Position numbers and translations under genes: made by a program. This document shows, piece by piece, positions 17,407-25,625 of a stretch of DNA of 64,000 nucleotides; within the stretch, counting starts at the first letter, position 1, and each line of letters begins with the position of its first letter. The notes beneath the pieces are model-generated. The model was not told where the DNA came from, did no database searches, and saw only the letters and a program-made list of their open reading frames with translations. This DNA is from Pseudomonas sp. FP453 (GTDB lineage Bacteria; Pseudomonadota; Gammaproteobacteria; Pseudomonadales; Pseudomonadaceae). Where the stretch lies: positions 4,468,501-4,532,500 of the forward strand of contig NZ_CP117435.1 of the NCBI RefSeq assembly GCF_030687495.1. Direction: 5' to 3'.

Positions 17407-18272
17407 CAGTGGTGAATTACCTGCTTGCGCACACCCAACCGACTGATCCACACCGCCGCCAGAATCACCAACCCGCCCAACGCCAGCCGCCCCAGCGGTT
17501 CATGCTGGTTCCAGATCAGCAAATTCAGCAGCAACCCCACCGGCACATGCAGGTTGTTCATCACCGCCAACGTGCCGCCCTGTACCAGGCAGGCGCCCTT
17601 GTTCCACCAGTACATGCCCAGCGCCGTGCTGACCAACCCAAGGAACACCAGCACGCCCCATTGCAGCGGCGCTTCAGGCAAAAAGTTGGCCTTGCCGAAC
17701 AGCAGGAACGCCGGCAACACCACCAGCACTGCGCCCACATAGAAGAAACCAAAGCGCCGGTAATGCGGCAAGTCGCTCGGGTAACGCTGCACCAAATGCT
17801 TGTACATCACCTGCCCGGCGGCGTAGGTGAAGTTGGCCAGTTGCAGCAACAAGAAGCCGCCGAGGAAGTGCGGGGTGATCTGGTCGAAGCGAATCACCGC
17901 CGCGCCCGCCACTGCCACCAGTGCGGCGATGAGCGCCCATGGGTTGAAACGCCGGTTGAGGGCGTCTTCGATCAGGGTCACATGCAGCGGCGTGAGGATG
18001 GTGAACAGCAGCACCTCCGGCACCGTGAGCACGCGAAAGCTCAGGTACAGGCACACGTAGGTCACGCCAAATTGCAACGCGCCGATCACCAGCATGCCGC
18101 GCATGAACCCCGGTTCCACCGAGCGCCAGCGGGTCAGCGGGATAAACACCAACCCGGCCAGCAGCACGCGCACCAGCACGGCGAAGTAGCTGTCGACGTG
18201 GCCGGCGAGGTATTCGCCGATCAAGCTGAAGGAAAATGCCTGAATCAGGGTGACAACCAGTAGATAGCCCAT
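17406..18272 (-). CDS. EamA/DMT-family transporter
   Basis: 288 residues, ten hydrophobic helices arranged as two EamA repeats (each ~140 residues), with PEVLLFTILTPLHVTLIEDALNRR at the end of the first. Such proteins export or import metabolites and amino acids in the inner membrane. The short N-terminal segment starts at MGYLLVVTLIQ. Gene stands alone between a channel gene (convergent) and azoR. Substrate unknown. Confidence 0.8.
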   Translation of the reverse strand: MGYLLVVTLIQAFSFSLIGEYLAGHVDSYFAVLVRVLLAGLVFIPLTRWRSVEPGFMRGMLVIGALQFGVTYVCLYLSFRVLTVPEVLLFTILTPLHVTLIEDALNRRFNPWALIAALVAVAGAAVIRFDQITPHFLGGFLLLQLANFTYAAGQVMYKHLVQRYPSDLPHYRRFGFFYVGAVLVVLPAFLLFGKANFLPEAPLQWGVLVFLGLVSTALGMYWWNKGACLVQGGTLAVMNNLHVPVGLLLNLLIWNQHEPLGRLALGGLVILAAVWISRLGVRKQVIHH

Positions 18273-18334
18273 GCGCGCCTCGTTTCGAATGGGCGGGACA
18301 TTAAAGGTTTTCGGCGGTTGAAGAAACTCAAGGC

Positions 18335-18371
18335 AAAAAAAACCCGACCTCGCTAAAGCGGCAGTCGGGTT
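18335..18371 (-). terminator. Rho-independent terminator downstream of azoR
   Basis: On the minus strand, stem AACCCGAC / GTCGGGTT with a 15-base loop is followed by a run of eight T. It lies 105 bases beyond the azoR stop; nothing else is recognised between. Confidence 0.8.
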
Positions 18372-18475
18372 GGAGCACTCAGGAGCAAAAAGTGCAAAGG
18401 GAGGTTCATTACGCGTACTTGAAGGGTTTGCGTGGGGCTAGATAAACACGGCGCGATTATCTGGCGATTAAAGGA

Positions 18476-19075
18476 TCAGGCCACCTGTGCCAGCAAGGCC
18501 TTGGCGTGGTTGATGCCTTTTTCCTGGAAGTCGCCGCTCAGGTTCACCCCTTCGGCATGAATGAAGGTGACGTCGTGGATGCCGATAAAGGCCATGACCT
18601 GGCGCAGGTACGGTTCCTGGTGATCCGACGTGGCGCCGGTGTGGATGCCGCCGCGAGCGGTCAGCACAATGGCACGCTTGCCGGTGAGCAAGCCCTGCGG
18701 GCCGGTGGCGGTGTACTTGAAGGTCACACCGGCGCGCAACACGTGGTCCAGCCAGGCTTTCAGGGTGCTGGGGATGGCGAAGTTGTACATCGGCGCGGCC
18801 ATGACCAGGACATCGGCGGCCAGCAGTTCGTCGGTCAGTTCGTTGGAGCGGTCGAGGGAGGCCTGTTCGCTGCCATTGCGCTGGTCCGCCGGTTTCATCC
18901 AGCCGCCGAGCAAGTTGGCGTCCAGGTGGGGAACCGGGTTGAGGGCCACGTCACGCACGGTGATCGAGTCCGCTGGATGGGCGGCCTGCCATTGGCTGAT
19001 GAACTGCTGGGTCAGTTGGCGGGAAATCGAGTCCTGCTGACGGGCGCTGCTTTCGATGATCAGAACGTTGGACAT
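18476..19075 (-). CDS. azoR: FMN-dependent NADH:quinone/azo reductase
   Basis: 199 residues with the flavodoxin-like fold of AzoR: the N-terminal phosphate-binding SSARQQDSISRQL, the FMN-contact AAPMYNFAIPSTLKAWLDHVLRAGVTF (residues ~93-119) and TARGGIH. It reduces quinones and azo compounds by two electrons in the cytoplasm and protects against thiol stress. The ATG at 19075 follows AGCTTACCCAGCC, a weak ribosome site. The upstream gap contains AT-rich palindromic sequence TATAAATTTGTTTATA (19173-19188) that may hold the promoter. Confidence 0.9.
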   Translation of the reverse strand: MSNVLIIESSARQQDSISRQLTQQFISQWQAAHPADSITVRDVALNPVPHLDANLLGGWMKPADQRNGSEQASLDRSNELTDELLAADVLVMAAPMYNFAIPSTLKAWLDHVLRAGVTFKYTATGPQGLLTGKRAIVLTARGGIHTGATSDHQEPYLRQVMAFIGIHDVTFIHAEGVNLSGDFQEKGINHAKALLAQVA

Positions 19076-19226
19076 GGCTGGGTAAGCTCCATCGGTAAAT
19101 GCTGTAAGGCGATGGAGTGGAGATTAAACAGAGCCAATTCGATAAAAAAGCGCAAAAAACTGCTATAACCCATCTATAAATTTGTTTATAAGCGGAGTAT
19201 TGCTAGCGCGATGCCCCGCTGCCGGG

Positions 19227-19541
19227 TTACTTCGGCGTGCAGGCCAGGGCGATGCGCATCTTGATAATGGCGCGGTTGAACTTGACCGTGGTGTTGGTGC
19301 TTTTACCCGCCGGCACCGTGACCTTACGCGTACGTGGCGCTTCCGGGCCATTGCTGAAGGTGACCGTGCACACCGCATCGTTGCTGCCGTAGTTATTGAG
19401 TTGGATCGAACTGATGTCGCCGTCTACGTCGGAGGCGCGGTAATCGATGCTCACGCCGTCGATCTTTTTTGTCACGTCGATGGAGTAGGCAAACGCACTC
19501 GCCGGCAGCAGCGCCAGCAACACACAACAGAATTTTCTCAT
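19227..19541 (-). CDS. Small secreted beta-rich protein of unknown function
   Basis: 104 residues with a signal peptide (MRKFCCVLLALLPASAFA) and a mature part of beta-strand pattern (IDGVSIDYRASDVDGDISSIQLNNYG, AVCTVTFSNGPEAP, KSTNTTVKFNRAIIKMRIALAC) carrying two Cys that could pair. Relatives in Pseudomonas are sometimes labelled '3-phosphoglycerate kinase', which this cannot be. The ATG at 19541 has GGAG nine bases upstream. Divergent from the LysR gene. No function can be given. Confidence 0.75.
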   Translation of the reverse strand: MRKFCCVLLALLPASAFAYSIDVTKKIDGVSIDYRASDVDGDISSIQLNNYGSNDAVCTVTFSNGPEAPRTRKVTVPAGKSTNTTVKFNRAIIKMRIALACTPK

Positions 19542-19590
19542 TCGGCAGTCTCCAATAAGGACCGCCAGCTTAGGACAAGAGGAACCCATC

Positions 19591-20514
19591 TTGAAAGCGC
19601 CCCGCGTTACCCTCGATCAATGGCGCACGCTGCAAGCCGTGGTCGACCATGGTGGCTTCGCCCAGGCGGCTGAAGCGCTGCACCGTTCGCAGTCCTCGGT
19701 GAGTTACACCGTGGCCCGCATGCAAGACCAGCTCGGCGTGCCGCTACTGCGCATCGACGGGCGCAAGGCGGTACTCACTGACGCCGGTGAAGTGCTGCTG
19801 CGCCGTTCGCGGCAGTTGGTGAAAAACGCCAGCCAACTGGAAGACCTCGCCCACCATATGGAACAAGGCTGGGAAGCCGAAGTGCGCCTGGTAGTCGACG
19901 CCGCCTACCCGAATGCGCGGCTGGTACGCGCCCTCTCCGCCTTTATGCCGCAAAGCCGTGGTTGCCGTGTGCGCCTGCGCGAAGAGGTGCTCTCCGGCGT
20001 CGAAGAGTTGCTGATCGAAGGCGTGGCCGACCTGGCGATCTGCGGCTTCAGCATTCCCGGTTACCTGGGTACGGAAATGAGCGATGTGGAATTTGTCGCC
20101 GTGGCCCACCCCGAACATGCCTTGCACCGCATGCAGCGCGAATTGAGCTTCCAGGACCTGGAAAGCCAGATGCAGGTGGTGATCCGCGACTCCGGCCGCC
20201 AGCAACCGCGCGATGTCGGCTGGCTCGGCGCCGAACAGCGCTGGACCGTCGGCAGCCTGGCCACCGCTGCGGCCTTTGTCGGCAGCGGCCTGGGCTTTGC
20301 CTGGCTGCCCCGGCACATGATCGAACGCGAACTCGCCGAAGGCGTGCTCAAGCAGCTACCCTTGGAACAGGGCGGCAGCCGCCACCCGACGTTCTTCCTG
20401 TATTCCAACAAGGACAAACCCTTGGGGCCGGCGACGCAGATCCTCGTGGAGATGCTGCGCACCTTTGACACGGCCCCCCTGGACGCGCCTTTCGCCGCCC
20501 CCCAGCAAGCCTGA
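19591..20514 (+). CDS. LysR-family transcriptional regulator
   Basis: 307 residues: N-terminal winged helix (LDQWRTLQAVVDHGGFAQAAEALHRSQSSVSYTVARMQDQLG) and the usual effector domain. The start is TTG (19591) after AGAGGAACCCATC; there is no in-frame ATG before the DNA-binding domain, so TTG is likely real. It precedes an alpha/beta hydrolase by 14 bases and may be co-transcribed with it and the cyclophilin gene. Target not known; the divergent small secreted protein gene is a candidate. Confidence 0.85.
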   Translation: MKAPRVTLDQWRTLQAVVDHGGFAQAAEALHRSQSSVSYTVARMQDQLGVPLLRIDGRKAVLTDAGEVLLRRSRQLVKNASQLEDLAHHMEQGWEAEVRLVVDAAYPNARLVRALSAFMPQSRGCRVRLREEVLSGVEELLIEGVADLAICGFSIPGYLGTEMSDVEFVAVAHPEHALHRMQRELSFQDLESQMQVVIRDSGRQQPRDVGWLGAEQRWTVGSLATAAAFVGSGLGFAWLPRHMIERELAEGVLKQLPLEQGGSRHPTFFLYSNKDKPLGPATQILVEMLRTFDTAPLDAPFAAPQQA

Positions 20515-20528
20515 AACGGAGTTCACGC

Positions 20529-21332
20529 ATGGCCTGGTTCGACCACGAAGGATGCAGCCTGCACTACGAGGAATACGGCCACGGCTCGCCGCTGATCCTG
20601 ATCCACGGCCTGGGCTCCAGCAGCCAGGACTGGGAATTGCAGATCCCGGTGCTGGCCAGGCACTACCGCCTGATCGTGGTGGATGTGCGCGGCCACGGGC
20701 GCTCGGACAAACCCCGCGAGCGCTACAGCATCCAGGGTTTCACCTATGACCTGCTGGCCCTGATCGAACACCTGGGCCTGCCGCCCGCCCATGTGGTGGG
20801 CCTGTCCATGGGCGGCATGATCGCCTTCCAACTGGCGGTGGACGAACCGACCCTGGTCAAGAGCCTGTGCATCGTCAACAGCGCGCCTGAGGTCAAGGTG
20901 CGCAGTGCCAATGACTATTGGCAGTGGGCCAAGCGCTGGAGCCTGGCGCGCGTGCTCAGCCTGGCCACGATCGGCAAGGCCCTGGGCGACCGCCTGTTTC
21001 CCAAGCCAGACCAGGCCGACCTGCGCCGCAAGATGGCTGAACGCTGGGCAAAAAACGACAAACGTGCTTATCTCGCCAGCTTCGATGCGATTGTGGGCTG
21101 GGGCGTGCAGGAACAACTTTCGCGGATCACCTGTCCAACCCTGGTCATCAGCGCCGACCACGACTACACCCCCGTGGCGCAAAAACAAAACTATGTAAAA
21201 CTGCTGCCCGATGCGCGGCTGGTGGTGATCGAAGATTCCCGCCATGCCACGCCCTTGGACCAACCCGAAGTCTTTAACGCTACCTTGCTCGATTTTCTAA
21301 AGACAGTCGAAACCACTACCCAGGATCACTGA
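20529..21332 (+). CDS. Alpha/beta hydrolase
   Basis: 267 residues with oxyanion-hole motif HGLGSSSQDWE (~residue 26), nucleophile elbow GLSMGG (Ser at ~93), an Asp in ISADHDYT (~216) and catalytic His in DSRHATPLDQP (~244). This is a complete Ser-Asp-His triad. Typical substrates in this branch (3-oxoadipate enol-lactonase-like, esterases) cannot be told apart. It lies between a LysR regulator and the ppi gene with 3-14-base gaps, indicating an operon. Confidence 0.85.
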   Translation: MAWFDHEGCSLHYEEYGHGSPLILIHGLGSSSQDWELQIPVLARHYRLIVVDVRGHGRSDKPRERYSIQGFTYDLLALIEHLGLPPAHVVGLSMGGMIAFQLAVDEPTLVKSLCIVNSAPEVKVRSANDYWQWAKRWSLARVLSLATIGKALGDRLFPKPDQADLRRKMAERWAKNDKRAYLASFDAIVGWGVQEQLSRITCPTLVISADHDYTPVAQKQNYVKLLPDARLVVIEDSRHATPLDQPEVFNATLLDFLKTVETTTQDH

Positions 21333-21335
21333 CCC

Positions 21336-21899
21336 ATGCTGAAAAAAATCGCCTTCTTTGCCGGTTCTGTTCTGTTCGCTGCCAACCTGATGGCGGCCGA
21401 GCCTGCCAAGGCGCCCCACGTGCTGATCTCCACCACCAACGGCGACATCGAAATCGAACTGGACCCGGTCAAGGCGCCGATCAGTACCAAGAACTTCCTG
21501 GCCTACGTGGACAAGGGCTTCTACACCAACACGATCTTCCACCGCGTGATCCCGGGCTTCATGGTCCAGGGCGGCGGGTTCACCACGCAGATGTCGCAAA
21601 AGCCGACCGAAGCGCCGATCCGCAACGAAGCCAGCAATGGTTTGCATAACGTGCGCGGCACCTTGTCCATGGCCCGCACCAACGACCCGAACTCGGCCAC
21701 CAGCCAGTTCTTCATCAACGTCGCCGACAATGCGTTCCTCGACCCAGGCCGCGACGCCGGTTATGCCGTATTCGCCAAAGTGGTCAAGGGCATGGACGTG
21801 GTCGACATCATCGTCAACTCCCAGACCACCACCAAGCAGGGCATGCAGAACGTGCCCATCGATCCTGTCCTGATCAAGTCGGCCAAGCGCATCGACTGA
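21336..21899 (+). CDS. Periplasmic cyclophilin-type peptidyl-prolyl isomerase
   Basis: 187 residues with a signal peptide ([21 protein letters not shown]) and a compact PpiA-like domain. Catalytic and binding residues are visible: [14 protein letters not shown] (catalytic Arg), [22 protein letters not shown] and [15 protein letters not shown]. It isomerises Xaa-Pro bonds in periplasmic proteins. It starts 3 bases after the hydrolase stop and ends just before a strong hairpin. Confidence 0.9.
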   Translation: MLKKIAFFAGSVLFAANLMAAEPAKAPHVLISTTNGDIEIELDPVKAPISTKNFLAYVDKGFYTNTIFHRVIPGFMVQGGGFTTQMSQKPTEAPIRNEASNGLHNVRGTLSMARTNDPNSATSQFFINVADNAFLDPGRDAGYAVFAKVVKGMDVVDIIVNSQTTTKQGMQNVPIDPVLIKSAKRID

Positions 21900-21914
21900 G
21901 GTCTACAGTGCTTT

Positions 21915-21943
21915 GCGCGCATGGCCCACAAGGCCATGCGCGC
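21915..21943 (+). terminator. Strong hairpin between ppi gene and ABC exporter
   Basis: Perfect 12-bp stem GCGCGCATGGCC / GGCCATGCGCGC with a 5-base loop, 16 bases past the ppi stop. Only CTTTG follows, so it may attenuate rather than end transcription into the ABC gene. Confidence 0.5.
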
Positions 21944-21981
21944 CTTTGAATGGAGAGCCCGCCACGCGGGCGTCATACCTA

Positions 21982-23814
21982 ATGCTCTATCGTCGTTTTG
22001 AACAACTGATCGATATTTTCCGCGACGCCCCCAGCGACGCCCCGCCCGATAAAGTCCTGCCCTTCTACCTCTATTACCTGCGCCAGGTGTGGCCGCATTT
22101 TGCCGCCTTGCTGGTCGTTGGCCTGATCGGTGCATTGATCGAGGTCGCGCTGTTCAGCTACCTCAGCCGCATCATCGACCTGGCCCAGGGCACGCCGCCG
22201 GCGAATTTCTTCCAGGTACACAGCACCGAGCTGATCTGGATGGCCGTGGTCGCCCTGCTGCTGCGCCCGATCTTCGGCGCCTTGCACGACCTGTTGGTGC
22301 ACCAGACCATCAGCCCCGGTATGACCAGCCTGATCCGCTGGCAAAACCACAGCTACGTGCTCAAGCAGAGCCTGAATTTCTTCCAGAACGACTTCGCCGG
22401 GCGCATCGCCCAGCGCATCATGCAAACCGGCAACTCCCTGCGCGACTCCGCCGTGGCGGCGGTGGACGCGATCTGGCACGTGGCGATCTACGCCATCAGT
22501 TCCCTGGTGCTGTTTGCCGAGGCCGACTGGCGCCTGATGATCCCGCTGGTGACCTGGATCATCTGCTACAGCCTGGCCCTGCGCTACTTCGTGCCACGGG
22601 TGAAGGAGCGCTCGGTGATCTCCTCCGAGGCGCGCTCCAAGCTGATGGGGCGCATCGTCGACGGCTACACCAACATCACCACCTTGAAGCTGTTCGCCCA
22701 TACCCAATATGAGCAGCAGTACGCCAAGGAAGCGATCATCGAGCAAACCGAAAAAACCCAGCTGGCCAGCCGCGTCGTCACCAGCATGGACATCGTGATC
22801 ACCAGCATGAACGGCCTGCTGATCGTGACCACCACCGGCCTGGCCCTGTGGCTGTGGACGCAGTCGCTGATTTCCGTGGGCGCGATTGCCCTGGCGACCG
22901 GCCTGGTGATCCGTATCGTCAACATGTCCGGCTGGATCATGTGGGTGGTCAATGGCATCTTCGAGAACATCGGCATGGTGCAGGACGGCTTGAAAACCAT
23001 CGCCCAGCCCCTGGCCGTGGTCGACCGCGAAAACGCCCCGCGCCTGACGGTGCCCCATGGCGAAGTGCGCTTTGAACAGGTGGATTTCCACTATGGCAAG
23101 CAGAGCGGAATCATCGGCGGGCTGAACTTGAAGATCCAGGCCGGGGAAAAGATCGGCCTGATCGGCCCGTCCGGCGCCGGCAAATCTACTCTGGTCAACC
23201 TGCTGCTGCGCCTGTACGACCTGCAAGGCGGGCGCATCCTGATCGACGGGCAGAACATCGCCGAAGTCGCGCAGGAGTCCTTGCGCGAACAGATCGGCAT
23301 GATTACCCAGGACACGTCCCTGCTGCACCGCTCGATCCGCGACAACCTGTTGTACGGCAAGCCGGACGCCACCGACGAGGAGCTCTGGGCCGCCATCCAC
23401 AAGGCCCGCGCCGATGAGTTCATCCCATTGTTGTCCGACTCCGAGGGTCGTACCGGGCTGGATGCGCACGTCGGTGAGCGCGGGGTAAAACTCTCCGGCG
23501 GGCAACGCCAGCGCATCGCCATTGCCCGCGTGCTGCTCAAGGACGCGCCGATCCTGATCATGGACGAAGCCACCTCGGCCCTGGACTCGGAAGTGGAAGC
23601 GGCGATCCAGGAGAGCCTGGAGACCCTCATGCAAGGCAAGACGGTGATTGCGATTGCGCACCGCTTGTCGACCATCGCACGCATGGACCGCCTGGTGGTG
23701 CTGGAGAAAGGCCAGATTGCCGAGACGGGCAGCCATGCCGAATTGCTGGCCCATGGCGGGTTGTATGCGCGGTTGTGGCAGCACCAGACCGGAGGCTTCG
23801 TCGGCATCGACTGA
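21982..23814 (+). CDS. ABC exporter, membrane-ATPase fusion
   Basis: 610 residues: an N-terminal six-helix exporter domain (~residues 45-330) fused to an ATPase domain (~360-600) with GPSGAGKST (Walker A), Q-loop ITQDTSLLH, signature LSGGQRQRIA, Walker B ILIMDEATSALDSE and HRLST. It works as a homodimer or half-dimer in the inner membrane. The ATG at 21982 is weakly supported by the upstream sequence (CGTCATACCTA); no better in-frame start is seen. Cargo is unknown; the family includes lipid, peptide and drug exporters. Alone after the cyclophilin hairpin. Confidence 0.85.
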   Translation: MLYRRFEQLIDIFRDAPSDAPPDKVLPFYLYYLRQVWPHFAALLVVGLIGALIEVALFSYLSRIIDLAQGTPPANFFQVHSTELIWMAVVALLLRPIFGALHDLLVHQTISPGMTSLIRWQNHSYVLKQSLNFFQNDFAGRIAQRIMQTGNSLRDSAVAAVDAIWHVAIYAISSLVLFAEADWRLMIPLVTWIICYSLALRYFVPRVKERSVISSEARSKLMGRIVDGYTNITTLKLFAHTQYEQQYAKEAIIEQTEKTQLASRVVTSMDIVITSMNGLLIVTTTGLALWLWTQSLISVGAIALATGLVIRIVNMSGWIMWVVNGIFENIGMVQDGLKTIAQPLAVVDRENAPRLTVPHGEVRFEQVDFHYGKQSGIIGGLNLKIQAGEKIGLIGPSGAGKSTLVNLLLRLYDLQGGRILIDGQNIAEVAQESLREQIGMITQDTSLLHRSIRDNLLYGKPDATDEELWAAIHKARADEFIPLLSDSEGRTGLDAHVGERGVKLSGGQRQRIAIARVLLKDAPILIMDEATSALDSEVEAAIQESLETLMQGKTVIAIAHRLSTIARMDRLVVLEKGQIAETGSHAELLAHGGLYARLWQHQTGGFVGID

Positions 23815-23849
23815 AGTCACACTTCTCACCCCTGTGGGAGCTGGCTTCT

Positions 23850-23934
23850 GTGGGAGCTGGCTTGCCTGCGATGCAGGCACCTCGGTCTGTCAGTTGAACT
23901 GCAGTGATGCTATCGCAGGCAAGCCAGCTCCCAC
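23850..23934. repeat. REPIN with an extra partial REP
   Basis: GTGGGAGCTGGCTTGCCTGC.. (23850-23872) pairs with its inverted copy ending at 23934. A truncated extra copy GTGGGAGCTGGCTT sits immediately upstream at 23834-23847. The rest of the 294-base gap before aqpZ shows no gene. Confidence 0.9.
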
Positions 23935-24108
23935 ATTTTGATCTGCGCCAGTCGCCCGACCCCATTGGGCCCTGGCGCTTTTTTTGGCACTGGATTTGTG
24001 CCACAACCCTGCTGTACTCAACGCAGTGCCCAGACGGGCGCTGTAGTAAGTGCAGGGAGCATCACGGTTTTACTGATCTGGTAGAGCGATCTATCAAGGA
24101 CGTGTTCC

Positions 24109-24810
24109 ATGTCTTTGTTCAAGCGTTCAGTCACGGAGAGTCTAGGTACGTTTTGGCTGGTGTTGGGCGGTTGCGGGAGTGCGGTGTTGGCCGCGGCGTT
24201 TCCGGCAGTCGGGATCGGTTTGCTGGGGGTGTCCCTGGCGTTCGGGCTCACGGTATTGACCATGGCGTTTGCCATCGGCCATATCAGTGGTTGTCACCTC
24301 AACCCGGCCGTGTCGGTGGGGCTGGTCGTTGGCGGCAGGTTCCCCGCCAAGGAGTTGCCAGCGTACATCGTCGCCCAGGTCATCGGCGGCACAGTTGCCG
24401 CAGCCTTGTTGTACTTCATTGCCAGCGGCAAACCCGGCTTTGAACTGGCGTCGGGCCTGGCGTCCAACGGCTATGGCGAGCACTCGCCCGGCGGGTATTC
24501 GATGGCGGCGGGGTTTGTCTGTGAGCTGGTGATGACGGCGATGTTCGTGCTGATCATCCTCGGCGCCACCGACCACCGCGCCCCGAAGGGCCTCGCGCCC
24601 ATCGCCATCGGCCTGGCCTTGACGCTGATCCACCTGATCTCCATCCCCGTCACCAACACCTCGGTCAACCCTGCGCGCAGTACAGGGCCAGCCTTGATCG
24701 TTGGCGGGTGGGCGATCCAGCAATTGTGGATGTTCTGGCTCGCGCCGATCGTGGGTGCGGTGATCGGCGGTGTTACCTATCGATGGCTGGGCAAGGAGGA
24801 GCCGGCCTGA
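24109..24810 (+). CDS. aqpZ: Aquaporin Z (water channel)
   Basis: 233 residues, six membrane helices and two half-helices with both NPA motifs: [11 protein letters not shown] (~64) and [13 protein letters not shown] (~185). The Arg after the second NPA and the His/Ile selectivity-filter context fit AqpZ rather than GlpF. It carries water across the inner membrane. The ATG at 24109 follows AAGGACGTGTTCC. A stem with the same core as the terminator at 25453 follows the gene. Confidence 0.92.
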   Translation: MSLFKRSVTESLGTFWLVLGGCGSAVLAAAFPAVGIGLLGVSLAFGLTVLTMAFAIGHISGCHLNPAVSVGLVVGGRFPAKELPAYIVAQVIGGTVAAALLYFIASGKPGFELASGLASNGYGEHSPGGYSMAAGFVCELVMTAMFVLIILGATDHRAPKGLAPIAIGLALTLIHLISIPVTNTSVNPARSTGPALIVGGWAIQQLWMFWLAPIVGAVIGGVTYRWLGKEEPA

Positions 24811-24821
24811 AGCAAAGCGGG

Positions 24822-24850
24822 CTCAGCCCTGCCGATAAGGTAGGGCTGAG
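24822..24850. terminator. Hairpin between aqpZ and brnA
   Basis: CTCAGCCCTGCC / GGTAGGGCTGAG stem (one G-T pair, 5-base loop), placed between the convergent aqpZ and brnA stops. It has no T-run on the + side. Confidence 0.6.
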
Positions 24851-24865
24851 ATCACTGAGTTGTTT

Positions 24866-25072
24866 TCAGCCCTGATGGGCCTGCATGTACTGGCGCAATA
24901 GCTGATTAATACGCGTCTGATAGCCAGTACCCTGACCTTTGAACCACTCCAGGACATCCGCATCAAGTCGAATCGTGACGGCTTGTTTTACCGGAACACG
25001 TAAGTCGGCACGCTTGAAAAAGTCGGCGTCCAACTCAGGAATATCACTGGTATCGATGTCTTCGTCATTCAT
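24866..25072 (-). CDS. brnA: BrnA-family antitoxin
   Basis: 68 residues. The N-terminal half (MNDEDIDTSDIPELDADFFKRA) is the acidic toxin-binding segment; the C-terminal half (VPVKQAVTIRLDADVLEWFKGQG, then GYQTRINQLLRQYM) is a ribbon-helix-helix DNA-binding domain. It neutralises BrnT and, with it, represses the operon. Starts 20 bases after the brnT stop, in the usual toxin-first order of brnTA systems. Confidence 0.85.
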   Translation of the reverse strand: MNDEDIDTSDIPELDADFFKRADLRVPVKQAVTIRLDADVLEWFKGQGTGYQTRINQLLRQYMQAHQG

Positions 25073-25092
25073 CTTGGCCAGGCGCTCCCCAA

Positions 25093-25371
25093 TCAGTTTT
25101 CGATGTTTGCGTCATAATATTTGGCCTCCTTCTTGGTTGCTTTTCGGGCGGAAATGATACGAATCACATCACCACTCCGTTCGGTGTATACGACCACACC
25201 CATTAACATTTTGATCCAGCCAATACTGATCCAACGCTCTTCGCCATAATCCACTCGATCATCGCGCAAGGCCAGCATTGGATGCCGAAAGATAGCGGGT
25301 ACGTCATTGAAGTCGATGCCGTGCTTAGCAATATTGGCCTCATTTTTGGATTCATCCCATTCAAAAAGCAT
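25093..25371 (-). CDS. brnT: BrnT-family ribonuclease toxin
   Basis: 92 residues beginning MLFEWDESKNEANIAKHGIDF, the BrnT signature, followed by the conserved ERWISIGWIKMLMGVVVY and IRIISARKATKKEAKYY segments (Arg/Lys/Glu catalytic region). It is an RNase of RelE-like fold. The ATG at 25371 is chosen because all family members begin here and AGGA lies six bases upstream; a start at 25413 would add 14 non-family residues. The start codon lies inside a perfect palindrome that is probably the operator. Confidence 0.88.
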   Translation of the reverse strand: MLFEWDESKNEANIAKHGIDFNDVPAIFRHPMLALRDDRVDYGEERWISIGWIKMLMGVVVYTERSGDVIRIISARKATKKEAKYYDANIEN

Positions 25372-25413
25372 GGCACATCCTGTATGTACTTTTGTACATA
25401 CAGGATGTGCCAT
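25370..25413 (-). promoter_or_regulatory. Perfect 20-bp inverted repeat at the brnT start (operator)
   Basis: Arms 25370-25389 and 25394-25413 are exact reverse complements with a TTTT spacer. The proximal arm contains the ribosome site and two bases of the brnT start codon; a TATAAA -10-like element (25413-25418) touches the distal arm. RHH antitoxin binding here would block transcription. In RNA the element could also fold and hide the start. Confidence 0.75.
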
Positions 25414-25452
25414 TTATATCGTCCTTGAAAGTGCTACCTGACCATTGGTCTT

Positions 25453-25482
25453 AGCCCTGCCGGTGAGGCAGGGCTTTTTTTC
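25453..25482 (+). terminator. Rho-independent terminator (copy of the aqpZ 3' hairpin)
   Basis: AGCCCTGCC-GGTGA-GGCAGGGCT followed by seven T. It shares its stem with the hairpin at 24822-24850, but no + strand gene ends nearby, which suggests that brnTA was inserted at an ancestral aqpZ terminator. Confidence 0.8.
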
Positions 25483-25625
25483 TGGATGGCTGCGCGCGCC
25501 GAAACACCATCAATCAAATGTGGGAGCAACTGTCTTGGCAGTTTATTAAAAAACATCATTACGGCAGCCACACAGCCGCCCACAGCCTATGCCGTGTACT
25601 ACTCCACTAGTGATCGCGTAGTTGA

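Noticed and set aside
21979..23880. A 633-codon minus-strand frame over the ABC exporter gene
   Set aside because: Antisense shadow of a clear ABC gene; Asp/Gln/His-rich without domains.
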